Assembly: GCF_000468095.1 (NCBI RefSeq)
Contig: NZ_ASZC01000016.1
Coordinates: forward strand, 149,246-213,245
Direction of reading: 5' to 3'
DNA length: 64,000 nt
Source of the DNA: Pantoea sp. AS-PWVM4
GTDB lineage: Bacteria > Pseudomonadota > Gammaproteobacteria > Enterobacterales > Enterobacteriaceae
Positions 29,889 to 40,483 of this stretch are shown here, one piece after another (positions within the stretch are counted from its first letter, which is position 1; each line of letters begins with the position of its first letter). The translations under genes and the position numbers were made by a program. The notes under the pieces were generated by a model that was not told where the DNA came from, did no database searches, and worked only from the letters and a program-made list of their open reading frames with translations.

Positions 29889-31988
29889 TTACTCTTGTAC
29901 CACTGTCATCAGGGTGTCACAAGGTGCGAAACGATCACCGTGCTGCTGCATTAAGGCGTTTAATGTATTGACCATTTCCGGGGCACCCAGCGTGTCCATA
30001 TAACGGAAGGGGCCGCCCAGGAACGGCGGAAAACCAATGCCTAACACGGCGGCAATGTCGCCATCACGCGCGCTGCGAATCACCGCTTCGTTCAGACAGC
30101 GTGCGGCCTCATTCAGCATCATCATGACGCAGCGCGTGGCGATTTGCCCTTCACTTTGCCTGGCCTGCGGTTTGATGCCGAGCAGCGTGTAAAGCGACGG
30201 ATCGGCTTTGCGTTTCATCGGGAAACGTGCGCGCTGATATAAATAGAAGCCTTTGCCGTTTTTACGTCCTTTGCGATCGTCAGCCAGAATCGCCGCGACG
30301 GCCTCCGGCGCGCTAAAACGATCGCCATATGCCTGTTGCAGAATCGGGCTGATTTTGCTGCCAACGTCAATCCCCACCTCATCCAGCAACTGCAACGGCC
30401 CCACCGGAAAGCCGAACTTCACCAGCGCTCGATCAATATGTTCAATTGGTTCGCCTTCCAGCAGACAACGCATCGCTTCATTTATATAGGGCGCCAGAAT
30501 ACGGTTGACGTAGAAGCCCGGTTTATCCGCCACCACCACGGCGGTTTTACCCTGCTGGCGCGCCAGCTGCACGGTAGTCGCCAGGGTTGCTGCCGAGGTG
30601 GTTGCATGCGGGATCACCTCCACCAGCGGCATTTTGTCTACCGGACTGAAAAAATGCAGACCGATCACGTTCTCCGGGCGCTGGGCTTTGGCAGCAATGT
30701 CGCCAATTGGCAGCGATGAGGTGTTGGAAGCAAAAATGGTATACGGCTGACAATGGCTTTCAATTTCTGCCACCATCTGCTGCTTCAACGCCAGATCTTC
30801 AAATACCGCCTCAATCACCAGGTCTCGCCGGGCAAAGCCCTGATAATCCTGCGTTCCGCTAATTAACGCCATCTGTTGCTGACGTTGAGCCGCCTTGATC
30901 TGGCGGCGTTTCAGACGCTGCGTCAGGCGATCCCAGCTATATTGCAACGCATGATTGATGCCGCTGAGGTTAATATCGCGAATACGTACCGGAAATCCGG
31001 CATTCAACGCCGTGACGCTGGCGATACCACCGCCCATCAGCCCGCCACCGAGCACGCCGATATGCTGAAGCTCGCGCGGTTCAGCATCAGCAAAGGCTTC
31101 TTTCTTTATCGCCGTGGAGGCAAAGAATAAACTGCGCAGCGCGACCGATTCGCGGGTCATCGCCAGTTGTCCAAAGGCATGCGCTTCTGCTTCATGACCG
31201 GCGCTGCTACCTTGCTCCAGCCCGGTACGCACCACCTGTAAAATACGCGCGACAGCCGGATAGTTGCCTTGGGTTTTGCTGTCGGTCTGACGTTTTGCCA
31301 GCGCGAACACCACCTGCCGGGCGATTGGCCCTTGCAACAGTCGATCACGGCATGGCAGCGTTCGCAGCGTCTTTTTCCCCTTCAGCACTCGCGCAATAGC
31401 GGTTTCCAGCAGAATGGATTGCGGGACCGCGTCATCAACCAGCCCCAGCTTTAACGCCTGCTTCGCCCGCAGTTGTTTCCCGGTCAGGATCAACGGCAGC
31501 GCCTGCTGAAGGCCAATTAACCGTGGCAAACGTTGCGTACCGCCAGAACCGGGCAGCAATCCCAACTGGACTTCCGGCAGACCCAGACGGGTTTTGTCAT
31601 CCAGCGAGCAGATACGTGCATCACAGGCCAGCGCCAACTCCAGCCCGCCCCCCAGGCAGGCACCGTGAATCGCCGCCACGACCGGAAACGGCAGCGCCGC
31701 AATGGCTGCCATCACTTCTTGTCCTTGCCGTGCCAGCGCTTCGGCGTCATCCGCCGTCTGACAGCGGTCAATCATGCTGATATCCGCGCCAGCGATAAAG
31801 TTGTCACGTTTACCGGAGATCAACACCAGCCCGACCAGCTCGGGATCGCGGCGGGCTTCTGCCAGCACCGCCTGAATTTGCGGCACAAATTCAGCTTTCA
31901 GGGTGTTCATCTTCTCGCCCGGTACATCAATGGTGATCACGCCAATGTGATCGAGGCGCATATGCAGGTGGAACGCAGAATCATGCAT
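29889..31988 (-). CDS. fadJ: FadJ, anaerobic fatty-acid oxidation multifunctional alpha subunit
   Basis: Enoyl-CoA hydratase / 3-hydroxyacyl-CoA dehydrogenase of beta-oxidation. The N-terminal crotonase domain has [20 protein letters not shown]; the NAD-binding domain (from about residue 308) has [20 protein letters not shown]; a C-terminal dehydrogenase domain holds [16 protein letters not shown]. Length 699 aa (E. coli 714). Its ATG overlaps the fadI stop by one base (TAATG), so the pair is coupled and forms the FadIJ complex. Confidence 0.96.
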   Translation of the reverse strand: MHDSAFHLHMRLDHIGVITIDVPGEKMNTLKAEFVPQIQAVLAEARRDPELVGLVLISGKRDNFIAGADISMIDRCQTADDAEALARQGQEVMAAIAALPFPVVAAIHGACLGGGLELALACDARICSLDDKTRLGLPEVQLGLLPGSGGTQRLPRLIGLQQALPLILTGKQLRAKQALKLGLVDDAVPQSILLETAIARVLKGKKTLRTLPCRDRLLQGPIARQVVFALAKRQTDSKTQGNYPAVARILQVVRTGLEQGSSAGHEAEAHAFGQLAMTRESVALRSLFFASTAIKKEAFADAEPRELQHIGVLGGGLMGGGIASVTALNAGFPVRIRDINLSGINHALQYSWDRLTQRLKRRQIKAAQRQQQMALISGTQDYQGFARRDLVIEAVFEDLALKQQMVAEIESHCQPYTIFASNTSSLPIGDIAAKAQRPENVIGLHFFSPVDKMPLVEVIPHATTSAATLATTVQLARQQGKTAVVVADKPGFYVNRILAPYINEAMRCLLEGEPIEHIDRALVKFGFPVGPLQLLDEVGIDVGSKISPILQQAYGDRFSAPEAVAAILADDRKGRKNGKGFYLYQRARFPMKRKADPSLYTLLGIKPQARQSEGQIATRCVMMMLNEAARCLNEAVIRSARDGDIAAVLGIGFPPFLGGPFRYMDTLGAPEMVNTLNALMQQHGDRFAPCDTLMTVVQE

Positions 31989-33298
31989 TATTCGGCCTCC
32001 AGTACCATTGCGGTGCCTAAGCCACCCGCTGCACAGGCGGTCACCAGTCCCAGCCCGCCACCGCGTCGCCGTAATTCCTGTAACGTCTGGGTGATCATCC
32101 GCGCGCCGGTGGCGGCGAAGGGATGACCATAGGCGATCGATCCCCCCAGCACGTTAAAACGTTCTTCATTCACCTCACCGAGCGCATGCGGGCGATTTAA
32201 CACCTCGCGCGCAAAGCGTTCATCATTAAACATTTTCAAATTTGCCAGGGTTTGTGCGGCGAAAGCTTCATGCATATCAATCAGGGTCAGGTCGTTGAGG
32301 CCAATACCGGCACGCTCCAGCGCCAAAGGCGAGGCATAGGCCGGTCCCAGCAACATATCCTGCCAGACATCAATGGCGCTAAACGCGTAGCTGCGCAGAT
32401 ACCCAAGCGGAGTGATGCCCAACTCACGCGCACGCCCTTCACGCATCAGAATCACGGCGGCTGCACCGTCGGTGAGCGGCGTGCTGTTGGCGGCGGTTAC
32501 TGTGCCATGCTGACGGTCAAACGCCGGACGCAGCCGCGCATAGTCAGCAGCGCTGGCGTTAAAACGGACGTTGTTATCCTGCTCGATCGGGGCTTTCCAC
32601 GGCGGCACAAAGGCAGGCATCACTTCCTGCGCCAGCACACCAGATTGCCAGGCACGCGCCGCACGCTGATGTGAACGCAGGGCTAACGCATCCTGCTGCT
32701 CGCGGGTGATGCCGTGCGTTTTCGCCATCTGCTCGGCGGTGTCTCCCATGCGCAGTCCGGTGGAATACTCAGCCACCGCCGGTGGCACCGGCAACAGGTC
32801 ACGCGGGCGCAGGCGACGTAAAATTTGCAGTTTCTGGCTGAAGCGACGCGCTTTGTTCAGATCAACCAGCGCGCGCGCCAGGGTTTTACTGACGCCAATC
32901 GGCAATACCGAAGAGGAATCCGCGCCGCCAGCGATAGCGGCATCGATGCTACCCGCCATCAGACTTTCCGCCACATTTGCCACTGCCTGAAAACTGGTGG
33001 CACAGGCCCGGCTGACGCTGTACGCATCGGTATGCACGCTCAATCCACTACTCAACACGATTTCACGGGCGATATTGGGTGCTTCCGGCATTTGCACCAC
33101 CTGGCCGAACACCAGTTGGTCGATAACCTCCACCGGCAATTCGCTGCGGGCCATTAATTCGCTCACCACCATCCGTCCCAGCTCCAGCGCCGGGATACCA
33201 TGAAAATCACTCGCCTGGCGGGCAAAGGGGGTACGGAGTCCGTGGGTTATGGCGATGCGTTCGCCCTGACGCGTCAGCAGCGGCTGCGCTTTGCTCAT
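31988..33298 (-). CDS. fadI: FadI, 3-ketoacyl-CoA thiolase
   Basis: Thiolytic cleavage of 3-ketoacyl-CoA, beta subunit of the anaerobic beta-oxidation complex. The acyl-accepting cysteine is in [17 protein letters not shown]. The C-terminal catalytic blocks [12 protein letters not shown] and [16 protein letters not shown] are intact. The 436-residue length equals that of E. coli. First gene of fadIJ; a FadR-like operator lies 43-58 bp upstream. Confidence 0.96.
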   Translation of the reverse strand: MSKAQPLLTRQGERIAITHGLRTPFARQASDFHGIPALELGRMVVSELMARSELPVEVIDQLVFGQVVQMPEAPNIAREIVLSSGLSVHTDAYSVSRACATSFQAVANVAESLMAGSIDAAIAGGADSSSVLPIGVSKTLARALVDLNKARRFSQKLQILRRLRPRDLLPVPPAVAEYSTGLRMGDTAEQMAKTHGITREQQDALALRSHQRAARAWQSGVLAQEVMPAFVPPWKAPIEQDNNVRFNASAADYARLRPAFDRQHGTVTAANSTPLTDGAAAVILMREGRARELGITPLGYLRSYAFSAIDVWQDMLLGPAYASPLALERAGIGLNDLTLIDMHEAFAAQTLANLKMFNDERFAREVLNRPHALGEVNEERFNVLGGSIAYGHPFAATGARMITQTLQELRRRGGGLGLVTACAAGGLGTAMVLEAE

Positions 33299-33340
33299 TG
33301 CCTGTCACCTGTGCTATTCGACCGGGGCGTCATTGCCCAA

Positions 33341-33356
33341 AGAGGTCTGACCTGAT
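33341..33356 (-). promoter_or_regulatory. FadR-like operator upstream of fadIJ
   Basis: The sequence AGAGGTCTGACCTGAT matches the core of the FadR consensus (TGGTCNGACCA) with conserved GGTCTGACCT. Placed 43 bp before the fadI start, consistent with repression lifted by long-chain acyl-CoA. Confidence 0.7.
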
Positions 33357-33424
33357 CATCAGTGTTAACCAGGAGCGCGTAAGTCGCCAATATGCAGAGG
33401 AAAAAAGTGCGAGGAGAAACACGA

Positions 33425-33459
33425 AATTAACAAACACTGCCGGAACCAAGTCCGGCAGT
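33425..33459 (-). terminator. terminator after yfcZ
   Basis: Perfect 9-bp stem ACTGCCGGA/TCCGGCAGT with a 6-base loop, followed on the minus strand by GTTTGTTAATTTC. It lies 9 bp beyond the yfcZ stop. Confidence 0.7.
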
Positions 33460-33467
33460 TGGGGGGA

Positions 33468-33764
33468 TTAGCGCAGACCGAGCTGGAAGATCAGGGATTC
33501 TGCCTGACAGGCGAAGATGAAATCGATATTCAGGCGCACGCCTTCGGCTTCATTCTCCAGTTTGGGGCGGATATCGCACGGCTCGGATTCAACCTGACGC
33601 GCCCGATCACTCAGGTGCTTCAGCATCGCTTCAGCCGCATGGCGGTCGGCAAACAATCCAGACCAGCTGGCAGTGCAATCGGTGTTGTCGACAACAGTCC
33701 CCACATCAACGCAGCAGCAGGCTGCGGTTTCGTTGGCGCTGCATTTATTAATGGCATCAGTCAT
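33468..33764 (-). CDS. yfcZ: YfcZ/YiiS family protein
   Basis: Conserved small protein of 98 residues and unknown function. The start at 33764 (MTDAINKCSANETAACCCVD) is preceded by AGGAG; it aligns with E. coli YfcZ. An N-terminal cysteine cluster (CCC) and the C-terminal LNIDFIFACQAESLIFQLGL are conserved. Lies between fadI and fadL as in E. coli, transcribed with the fadI direction but behind its own promoter. Confidence 0.9.
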   Translation of the reverse strand: MTDAINKCSANETAACCCVDVGTVVDNTDCTASWSGLFADRHAAEAMLKHLSDRARQVESEPCDIRPKLENEAEGVRLNIDFIFACQAESLIFQLGLR

Positions 33765-33998
33765 GGCTTTCTCCTGACGATAAAACAGACAAAAAGGAAT
33801 TTTTTCTGCCACAAAGTGTACGCCTGAAGCCTTACCGTCGCCACGCTCAACCTGCTAAGTGACGAATATCACACTAAAAATTGATCCAAAACAAATTTGA
33901 CTCGCTATGCTGGAACGTAACGGCAAGGATTTTGTTAAGCAGATCTGATTTTATCGATCAAATTGGAAATATTTTAAAAACATTATTGCAACAAATAC

Positions 33999-34013
33999 AC
34001 AGGTCCGACCTAT
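33999..34013 (+). promoter_or_regulatory. FadR operator 1 at fadL
   Basis: ACAGGTCCGACCTAT, matching the FadR consensus and nearly identical to the first FadR site of E. coli fadL (TGGTCCGACCTATACTC context is conserved). Confidence 0.85.
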
Positions 34014-34022
34014 ACTCGTCGC

Positions 34023-34037
34023 ACTGGTCTGATATGT
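34023..34037 (+). promoter_or_regulatory. FadR operator 2 at fadL
   Basis: ACTGGTCTGATATGT, the counterpart of the second FadR site in E. coli fadL, about 24 bp downstream of the first. Both sites together give acyl-CoA-dependent repression. Confidence 0.85.
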
Positions 34038-34120
34038 GTCTCTGTCGTCAGTCCCTACAATCCGCCGTCCCTTGTTACGCGATGTAACAACGTTTAATAA
34101 TAATTGATGAGGTTGTGGTC

Positions 34121-35401
34121 ATGAACCATAAGAACCTGTTTGCAAAGTCAGCTGTGGCAGCTGCAGTCGCGCTCGTCTCTTCTCATGTTTACGCTGCTGG
34201 CTTTCAACTTAATGAATTTTCAGCAATCGGATTAGGCCGTGCCTATTCAGGTGAAGGCGCAATGGGTGATACCGCCGCCTCCGCCAGCCGCAACCCTGCA
34301 ACCATGGCATTGATGGACCGCCCCGAATTTTCAATTGGTGCGGTGTATATCGACCCGGATGTGAATATTAGCGGCACCAGCCCAACGGGCCGTAGCCTCG
34401 ACGCCAAAAACATCGCCCCGAACCAGTGGATTCCCAATATCCACTATGTGCACCCGATTAACGATCAGTGGTGGGTGGGGGCTTCGGTCACCTCTAACTA
34501 TGGCCTGGCGACAGAATTTAATAACGGTTACACCGCAGGCGCTTACGGCGGTACTACTGATTTAACCACCGGTAATTTTAATATCAGCACCGCTTATCGT
34601 CTGAATGAACATTTCAGTTTTGGTATCGGTTTTGATGCGGTGTATGCCAAAGCGAAAATCGAACGTTACGCCGGTGAATCTGGTGCTGCGCTGGGTCTTC
34701 CGGCTAATACCCAAATTGCCCATTTGAAAGGCGACGAATGGGGCTATGGCTGGAACGCTGGTATCCTGTATGAAGTGGATAAAAACAACCGCTTCGGCTT
34801 TACCTATCGTTCTGAAGTGAAAATCGACTTTGATGGCGATTACAAAAGTGACCTGCCGACCTCTGTTAACGCCATTAACCAGGCGATGGGTTTAGGTCTG
34901 CCGTATGCCACAGGGGGATCGACGATCCCGGGTTCACTGACACTCAATCTGCCAGAAATGTGGGAAGTGTCTGGCTGGCATAAAGTTGCGCCACAATGGG
35001 CGGTGCACTATAGCCTGACCTACACCAGCTGGAGCCAGTTCCAGGAGCTGAAAGCTACCAACAATGGTCAGACCCTGTTCTATAAAGATGAAGGCTTCCA
35101 CGACGCCTACCGTATCGCGCTGGGTACCACCTATTTCTACGACGATAACTGGACCTTCCGCGGCGGTATCGCCTTTGATGACAGCCCGGTACCAGCAGAT
35201 AAACGTTCCATCTCCATTCCAGACCAGGATCGCCTGTGGCTGAGCGCCGGTGCGTCCTATGCGTTTAACAAGGATGCTTCCGTCGATATCGGTGTGTCCT
35301 ATATGCATGGCCAGAACGTAACGATTAAAGAAGGTAACTACACCTTCAGATCGGAAGGGAAAGCGATGCTGTACGCGGCGGGCTTTAACTATAAGTTCTG
35401 A
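34121..35401 (+). CDS. fadL: FadL, outer-membrane long-chain fatty acid transporter
   Basis: Fourteen-stranded outer-membrane barrel with an N-terminal plug hatch that takes up long-chain fatty acids and serves as a phage T2 receptor in E. coli. The ATG at 34121 ([20 protein letters not shown]) is preferred over a GTG two codons earlier. The signal peptide ends VYA, giving mature [20 protein letters not shown]. The C-terminus ends in Phe (AAGFNYKF), as expected for BAM substrates. About 426 residues (E. coli 446). Controlled by two FadR sites. Confidence 0.96.
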   Translation: MNHKNLFAKSAVAAAVALVSSHVYAAGFQLNEFSAIGLGRAYSGEGAMGDTAASASRNPATMALMDRPEFSIGAVYIDPDVNISGTSPTGRSLDAKNIAPNQWIPNIHYVHPINDQWWVGASVTSNYGLATEFNNGYTAGAYGGTTDLTTGNFNISTAYRLNEHFSFGIGFDAVYAKAKIERYAGESGAALGLPANTQIAHLKGDEWGYGWNAGILYEVDKNNRFGFTYRSEVKIDFDGDYKSDLPTSVNAINQAMGLGLPYATGGSTIPGSLTLNLPEMWEVSGWHKVAPQWAVHYSLTYTSWSQFQELKATNNGQTLFYKDEGFHDAYRIALGTTYFYDDNWTFRGGIAFDDSPVPADKRSISIPDQDRLWLSAGASYAFNKDASVDIGVSYMHGQNVTIKEGNYTFRSEGKAMLYAAGFNYKF

Positions 35402-35408
35402 TGAATAC

Positions 35409-35430
35409 GGGTGTGCGTAAAAACACACCC
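35409..35430 (+). terminator. hairpin after fadL
   Basis: Perfect 7-bp stem GGGTGTG/CACACCC with an 8-base loop right after the fadL stop; no T-run follows directly. It precedes a REP-like palindrome and a stronger bidirectional terminator. Confidence 0.45.
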
Positions 35431-35434
35431 GGAT

Positions 35435-35463
35435 CGTAGCGGCGGGATTTATCGCGCCGCTAC
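35435..35463. repeat. REP-like palindrome, copy 2
   Basis: CGTAGCGGCGGGATTT followed by ATCGCGCCGCTAC: 13-bp arms with one mismatch. Same core GCG-GATTTATCGCGCCG as the element at 23793-23822. Intergenic, between fadL and mlaA. Confidence 0.65.
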
Positions 35464-35469
35464 AAATAA

Positions 35470-35500
35470 GAAGGCGGCTAAATCAGCCGCCTTCTTTTCA
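35470..35500. terminator. bidirectional terminator between fadL and mlaA
   Basis: Perfect 10-bp stem GAAGGCGGCT/AGCCGCCTTC with a 5-base loop; TTTT follows on the plus strand and an A/T-rich tract on the other. Serves the convergent fadL and mlaA genes. Confidence 0.8.
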
Positions 35501-35501
35501 T

Positions 35502-36269
35502 TTATTCCGCATCAATCTCATTGAGATCGCCCTGAATCGCTTTGGCGTTCGGGTTTTCTTCTGGCTTCAGCTTACCGCCACGGGCAAGGAAATCATTACG
35601 CTGGAAATAGGCGTTGCGGATAAACGCATAAGGATCCTGTTGCTGACGCAGAATAGCATCGCTATCCAGCAACTGCGCACGGGTTTCCACCCCTTCCAGC
35701 GTCCATTTACCTATCGACATTGGCCAGGTCAGCCAACCCAGCACTGGATAGAGGGTATCAACATAGTCCCCGCCATCCTGACGCAGGGTAAAACTACCGT
35801 AAGCAGGCAGTTCTACATAAGGTCCATAACCGACGCCATAACGGCCCAGCGTACTACCAAAACGGTGCGGCTCTTCACGCGCCAGCTCAGGGTTAGCTTT
35901 GCCCGCTACGTCGATAAAACCACCCAATCCTAACGTCGAGTTCAGGAAGAAACGGGTGAAATGGATCATCGCACGACGCGGCTCGCCGGTCAGGAAGGCG
36001 TTGACCATACTCGCCGGTTCATCAAGGTTACTGAGCACATTACTGATCCCAGTACGCGCAGGCACCGGCACATAATCGCGCCAGGCCACCGCCACCGGAC
36101 GCACGACATACGGATCCAGCACGTTGTAGTTGAAATTAAACATCGTGCGGTTAAAGCCTTCAAACGGATCGCTGCGCTGCGCAGGTTGATCGTTGTCAGC
36201 CGGTTTGGAGCTGGCGCATCCCACCAGCAATACACTGGCCAGCGCCAGACCGGTCAGGCGGTAATTCAT
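35502..36269 (-). CDS. mlaA: MlaA (VacJ), outer-membrane phospholipid-removal lipoprotein
   Basis: Removes misplaced phospholipid from the outer leaflet of the outer membrane and passes it to MlaC, keeping lipid asymmetry. The lipoprotein signal peptide MNYRLTGLALASVLLVGCAS carries the lipobox LVGC. Family blocks include DPFEGFNRTMFNFNYNVLDP, GLGGFIDVAGKANPE and GYGPYVELPAYGSFTLR. 255 aa (E. coli 251). Located after fadL as in E. coli. Confidence 0.95.
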   Translation of the reverse strand: MNYRLTGLALASVLLVGCASSKPADNDQPAQRSDPFEGFNRTMFNFNYNVLDPYVVRPVAVAWRDYVPVPARTGISNVLSNLDEPASMVNAFLTGEPRRAMIHFTRFFLNSTLGLGGFIDVAGKANPELAREEPHRFGSTLGRYGVGYGPYVELPAYGSFTLRQDGGDYVDTLYPVLGWLTWPMSIGKWTLEGVETRAQLLDSDAILRQQQDPYAFIRNAYFQRNDFLARGGKLKPEENPNAKAIQGDLNEIDAE

Positions 36270-36307
36270 ATTCTCTCCCTGTGCGTGCAGTTTTAGGGTG
36301 TATCGCT

Positions 36308-37519
36308 TCAGGGCTGCTGCTGATTAATCTCTACAGCCAGTTGCTGATGACCGTCCCAGGGCGTCACTGCGCTTAAACCAAACCAGTCTCCAGACTGCGG
36401 ATTGGCGCTACCATCGCGCGAGACACGCACCCGGACCTGCACCTGATGCTGCGCCGACAATAAACGGTCTGGCATCATAGCGTTACTGTCATCCAGCGTG
36501 AGCGATAACGGGAAGTGGCTGAGCGGTAAACGCTTCACTGCCACAGGCACCGGTGATACACCGTCAGTCACAGAAATATACAACACTCCGCCTTGCGGTA
36601 ACATTTTTTCTGCCTGGGGCGTTAAACTTACCGCCAATGCCAGGTGGCTATTTTGCTGTCCCGCATCGGTTTTTGCTTGTTCAATGCTGCGCTCGATCAT
36701 CGCAATACGATGGTCCCCCGCCGGTAACAATTTCAGCATTGTCTGCCAGGCACCAATCGCCTCATCATATTGCTGCTGCTCAAAAGCGTTGAACGCCAGC
36801 AAACTCAGGGTACGGACATTGCTGTGATCGCGCTTCAGCAGGTCACGCAGCAACATGCTGGCCTGACGATTATCCTGTGGATCGCTGGAGCGCGTCAGCA
36901 CTTCTGCGTAATCCTGTTGCAGTTCCAGATTATTCGGAGCCAGTTGCAACGCACGTTCGAATGCCTGACTGGCATCGGTGGCGTTATTCAGCACCATGCC
37001 AAGTCGGCCCAACATGGTCCAGTCATTGAGGTTTTGCGGATCGGATTGCAGCGAGGTACGCAGCCCAAGTTGCAGACGCGCCAGTTCTTCCATCGTCAAC
37101 GGTTTCGCCTGCGGATCCATCACGCGCGCACGTAACGCCGGATATTCTTGTTGTACCGAGGTCCAGCCCGCCAGTTGCGCCAATCCACCGGTTTTCAGGT
37201 ACATGCCGAGTGAAACCACGATCAACAAACCGACACCGGGGAGCAGGACCCAGCGGCTGCTTTGATGGCTGCGCACCTCATCCTGTTGCGGCACATCGGT
37301 CAGCAACGTTTGTTGCAGCTCGCGTACCATCTCTGGTCGCTCCGCCACCACACCTTCATCTTCATCACGCTCCAGCTCGCGCAGGCGCTGCTGATAAAAG
37401 TCGGTGTTCAGACGATCGCGATCGCCATTACTCGCCACACGCTGACGCCAGCCTGCGCTGAGAAACAACGCTGTGGCTGCCGCCAGTAAAATTATCAGGG
37501 TAATCCAGAATCCACTCAT
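36308..37519 (-). CDS. ccmI: CcmI, cytochrome c maturation apocytochrome chaperone (TPR)
   Basis: Delivers apocytochrome c to the CcmFH heme-ligation complex. Two N-terminal transmembrane helices (about residues 4-22 and 93-110) flank a cytoplasmic loop with EDEDEGVV-type acidic sequence. The periplasmic part has TPR-like helices (around residues 150-280) and a C-terminal beta domain. In E. coli this region is fused to CcmH as one protein; here it is a separate 403-residue gene whose ATG overlaps the ccmH stop by one base. Confidence 0.9.
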   Translation of the reverse strand: MSGFWITLIILLAAATALFLSAGWRQRVASNGDRDRLNTDFYQQRLRELERDEDEGVVAERPEMVRELQQTLLTDVPQQDEVRSHQSSRWVLLPGVGLLIVVSLGMYLKTGGLAQLAGWTSVQQEYPALRARVMDPQAKPLTMEELARLQLGLRTSLQSDPQNLNDWTMLGRLGMVLNNATDASQAFERALQLAPNNLELQQDYAEVLTRSSDPQDNRQASMLLRDLLKRDHSNVRTLSLLAFNAFEQQQYDEAIGAWQTMLKLLPAGDHRIAMIERSIEQAKTDAGQQNSHLALAVSLTPQAEKMLPQGGVLYISVTDGVSPVPVAVKRLPLSHFPLSLTLDDSNAMMPDRLLSAQHQVQVRVRVSRDGSANPQSGDWFGLSAVTPWDGHQQLAVEINQQQP

Positions 37520-37974
37520 TACGGCTTCCCGTCACGCTTCAGAATCGCCGCAAGGCGTTGTTGTTCGTTGTCATCCAGTTCGCTGCGCGTTTTACGCTGG
37601 CGACTGCGCAGGATAATGATCAGGCCACCGAGCACCACAAACAGAGCCGGGCCGACCCACAGGATCAGGGTTGATGGCGTCACCGGCGGTTCGTAAGTGA
37701 CGAAATTGCCATAACGCGCCACCATATAATCAATGATTTGCTGGCGGCTCTGCCCCTGCTTCATCAGTTCATAAACTTTGAGACGCATATCCGCAGCAAT
37801 CATCGCGTTGGAGTCAGCGATGCTGTTGTTCTGGCATTTCGGGCAGCGTAGCGAACCGGTCAGATCGCGATACTGCTCCTCCTGCTGCACCGAATCGAAC
37901 TGGTAAGTATCAATCGCCGCCCACAGGCTGGTGCTCAACAACACGCCTGCGAGCAAAAGAAGCAGCCGTTTCAC
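37519..37974 (-). CDS. ccmH: CcmH, cytochrome c maturation thiol reductase subunit
   Basis: Periplasm-facing thioredox protein that keeps the apocytochrome CXXCH cysteines reduced for heme attachment. The redox motif LRCPKCQNNSIADSNA holds the family LRCXXCQ cysteines. A signal peptide is present, and a C-terminal membrane helix (ILWVGPALFVVLGGLIIIL) anchors it. GTG start in a GTGA overlap with the dsbE stop. 151 residues, equivalent to the N-terminal half of E. coli CcmH. Confidence 0.93.
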   Translation of the reverse strand: MKRLLLLLAGVLLSTSLWAAIDTYQFDSVQQEEQYRDLTGSLRCPKCQNNSIADSNAMIAADMRLKVYELMKQGQSRQQIIDYMVARYGNFVTYEPPVTPSTLILWVGPALFVVLGGLIIILRSRQRKTRSELDDNEQQRLAAILKRDGKP

Positions 37975-38528
37975 GCCCCTGCCCCCTTGCTGTATTTATC
38001 CCACAGCGGTTTCACTTCCTGCTGCCAGACACGCTCGTTCATATCACCGGCATGGCGATAACGAATAATGCCTTTGCCATCAATCAGGAAGGTTTCTGGC
38101 GCACCGTAGACGCCGAGATCCAGACCCAGCATGCCATCACCGTCATACAGGCTCAGCGCATAAGGATTCCCCAGCGTATTCAGCCAGGTCACCGCTTTGG
38201 TGCGATCGTCTTTATAGTTGAGGCCCACCACGCGAATGCCTTTTTCCGCCAGCGTGTTGAGATATTCGTGCTCCGCGCGGCAGGTCGGACACCAGGTGGC
38301 CCAGACGTTCAGCAAAATCGGTTTGCCATCGGTCAGCACCTGTTGGTCGTATATTTTGCCTGGTTTGTCGAGCGCTTCGAGTTTGAACACCGGCACCGGT
38401 TTGCCAATCAACGCCGACTCCAGCAACGTCGGATCGTCGCCATTGGCATTGCGCGTCAACTGCCACAGCAGCGCCGCCGCCAGCAGCAGAAACAACACCA
38501 GCGGGATAAAAAGGATTTTCTTGTTCAT
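37971..38528 (-). CDS. dsbE: DsbE/CcmG, thiol:disulfide interchange protein
   Basis: Membrane-anchored thioredoxin-like protein that reduces apocytochrome c or CcmH. Active site WATWCPTCRAEH (CXXC). N-terminal anchor ILFIPLVLFLLLAAALLWQL. The start at 38528 (MNKKILFIP) forms an ATGA overlap with the ccmF stop; a longer frame upstream is not used. About 185 residues as in E. coli. Within the ccmABCDEFGHI operon. Confidence 0.94.
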   Translation of the reverse strand: MNKKILFIPLVLFLLLAAALLWQLTRNANGDDPTLLESALIGKPVPVFKLEALDKPGKIYDQQVLTDGKPILLNVWATWCPTCRAEHEYLNTLAEKGIRVVGLNYKDDRTKAVTWLNTLGNPYALSLYDGDGMLGLDLGVYGAPETFLIDGKGIIRYRHAGDMNERVWQQEVKPLWDKYSKGAGA

Positions 38529-40483
38529 GCCTGCTCCTCCCGTTGCGCTTTTTTGCGCGAACGATAACGCGGATCGAGCAGACACAGCAGGCCACCCACC
38601 GCCATAAACACGCCGCCGAACCAGATCCAGCGCACGAAAGGTTTGTAGTAAATCCGCACTGCCCAGGAGCCGTCATCCAGCTCTTCGCCCAACGCCGCAT
38701 AGAGATCGCGGGTAAAGCCACCGCTGATCGCCGCTTCGGTCATCATGGTACGCGCGGCGGTATAGAAGCGTTTCTCCGCGTGCAGCACCGCTTCCGGCTT
38801 ACCGTTGCGGGTCACGTCGATAATCGCCACACCACCGCTGTAGTTCGGCCCTTGCAGGTTATGCACGTCACGGAAGATGAAGTGGTAATTGTGGATATCA
38901 ATATTATCGCCCGACTTCATCCGCACATCGCGCTCGACGCTGTACTGGGTACTGAAGGCGATACCAATCACCGTTACTGCCACACCGAGATGACCAAGCA
39001 CCATACCCCAATGGCTGCGCGTCAGATGGCGCAAGCCTTTAAAGAAAGTATGACGATGGGTAGCGCGTTCGTGTAGCTCCATTAATGTCAGCAGGATCAC
39101 CCAGATCGACATCAGCAAGCCAATCACCGTCATCGCTTCAATACGATCTTGCAACAACCACGGCAGCGCGATGGAGAGGATCAGCGTCACCAGCAAGGCG
39201 ATGCCGAGACGTTTCCACAGTTTCTGCGGCTCATCACGTCGCCAGCGCACCAACGGACCGATGCCGAGCATCAGCGCGAACGGCGCCATCAGCCAGGTGA
39301 ACATGGTATTAAAGAAAGGTTCGCCGACCGAAATGCTGCCCAGCCCCAGTTGCTTATGCACCAGCGGCAGCAGGGTACCCAGCAGAACCACCAGCATGGC
39401 GGCAATCAACAGTACGTTGTTACCCAGCAGGAACGATTCGCGTGACCAGGCTTCGTTTTGCACCCGGCTGCGTACCTGACCGCCTTTAATTGCGTACAGC
39501 AACAGCGAGCTACCAATCACGATCACCAGGAAAGCGAGAATAAACATGCCGCGCGCCGGATCGGAGGCAAACGAGTGCACCGATACCAGCACGCCGGAAC
39601 GCACGAGGAAAGTGCCGAGCAAACTCAACGAGAACGCGGTGATCGCCAGCAGTACCGTCCAGGATTTAAAGCTGCCGCGCTTTTCCGTCACCGCCAGCGA
39701 GTGCATCAACGCCGTACCCGCCAGCCACGGCATAAAGGAAGCATTTTCGACCGGGTCCCAGAACCACCAGCCGCCCCACCCCAGTTCGTAATACGCCCAG
39801 GCCGAACCCAGTACGATGCCGATGGTCAGAAACACCCAGGCGGCCGTAGTCCACGGACGTGACCAGCGCGCCCATGCGGTATCGAGACGCCCCGCCATCA
39901 GTGAGGCGATGGCAAACGCAAAGGCAACGGAGAAGCCGACATAGCCCATATACAGTAGCGGCGGATGGAAGATCAGGCCGATATCCTGCAACATCGGATT
40001 GAGGTCACTGCCGTCAATCGGGAAGTTGGGTAACGTGCGGGTAAACGGGTTGGAGGTCAGGGTGATAAACAGCAGGAAGCCGAGGTTAATCATCCCCATC
40101 ACCGACAGCACGCGCGCCAGCGCATCCTGCGGCATGCCGCGACTGAAAATCGCCACCGCCAACGTCCAGCTACTCAACAGCAGCACCCACAACAGCAGCG
40201 AACCTTCGTGCGCGCCCCATGTCGCGGCGATGCGATAATAAACCGGCAGCAAGGTGTTGGAGTTGGTTGCGACGTAAGCCACGGTAAAATCGTTCACGAT
40301 AAACGCGTGCACCAACAGCAAAAACGCCGCTGCGATACAGGCAAACATCCCGACCGTCAGCGGGCGCGCCAACGCCATTAAACGTGCATCCTGACGCACC
40401 GCGCCCCATAGCGGATAAATACTTAACAGCAGCGCCAGTCCCAGCGCCAGGCAGAGCAGAAAACTGCCAATTTCTGGCATCAT
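38525..40483 (-). CDS. ccmF: CcmF, cytochrome c heme lyase subunit
   Basis: Large integral membrane subunit (652 aa) that accepts heme from CcmE and ligates it to apocytochrome c. The tryptophan-rich WWD domain is [20 protein letters not shown]. More than a dozen hydrophobic helices and conserved external histidines (for example [15 protein letters not shown]) are visible. Overlaps ccmE and dsbE by four bases each, so a tightly coupled operon. Confidence 0.95.
   Translation of the reverse strand: MMPEIGSFLLCLALGLALLLSIYPLWGAVRQDARLMALARPLTVGMFACIAAAFLLLVHAFIVNDFTVAYVATNSNTLLPVYYRIAATWGAHEGSLLLWVLLLSSWTLAVAIFSRGMPQDALARVLSVMGMINLGFLLFITLTSNPFTRTLPNFPIDGSDLNPMLQDIGLIFHPPLLYMGYVGFSVAFAFAIASLMAGRLDTAWARWSRPWTTAAWVFLTIGIVLGSAWAYYELGWGGWWFWDPVENASFMPWLAGTALMHSLAVTEKRGSFKSWTVLLAITAFSLSLLGTFLVRSGVLVSVHSFASDPARGMFILAFLVIVIGSSLLLYAIKGGQVRSRVQNEAWSRESFLLGNNVLLIAAMLVVLLGTLLPLVHKQLGLGSISVGEPFFNTMFTWLMAPFALMLGIGPLVRWRRDEPQKLWKRLGIALLVTLILSIALPWLLQDRIEAMTVIGLLMSIWVILLTLMELHERATHRHTFFKGLRHLTRSHWGMVLGHLGVAVTVIGIAFSTQYSVERDVRMKSGDNIDIHNYHFIFRDVHNLQGPNYSGGVAIIDVTRNGKPEAVLHAEKRFYTAARTMMTEAAISGGFTRDLYAALGEELDDGSWAVRIYYKPFVRWIWFGGVFMAVGGLLCLLDPRYRSRKKAQREEQA

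Larger units (their letters stand above)
33765..34120. other. yfcZ-fadL divergent regulatory region
   Basis: 356 bp without a gene. It holds AT-rich sequence, two FadR sites close to the fadL transcript start, and the yfcZ ribosome-binding site. No small coding frame is convincing. Confidence 0.7.
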
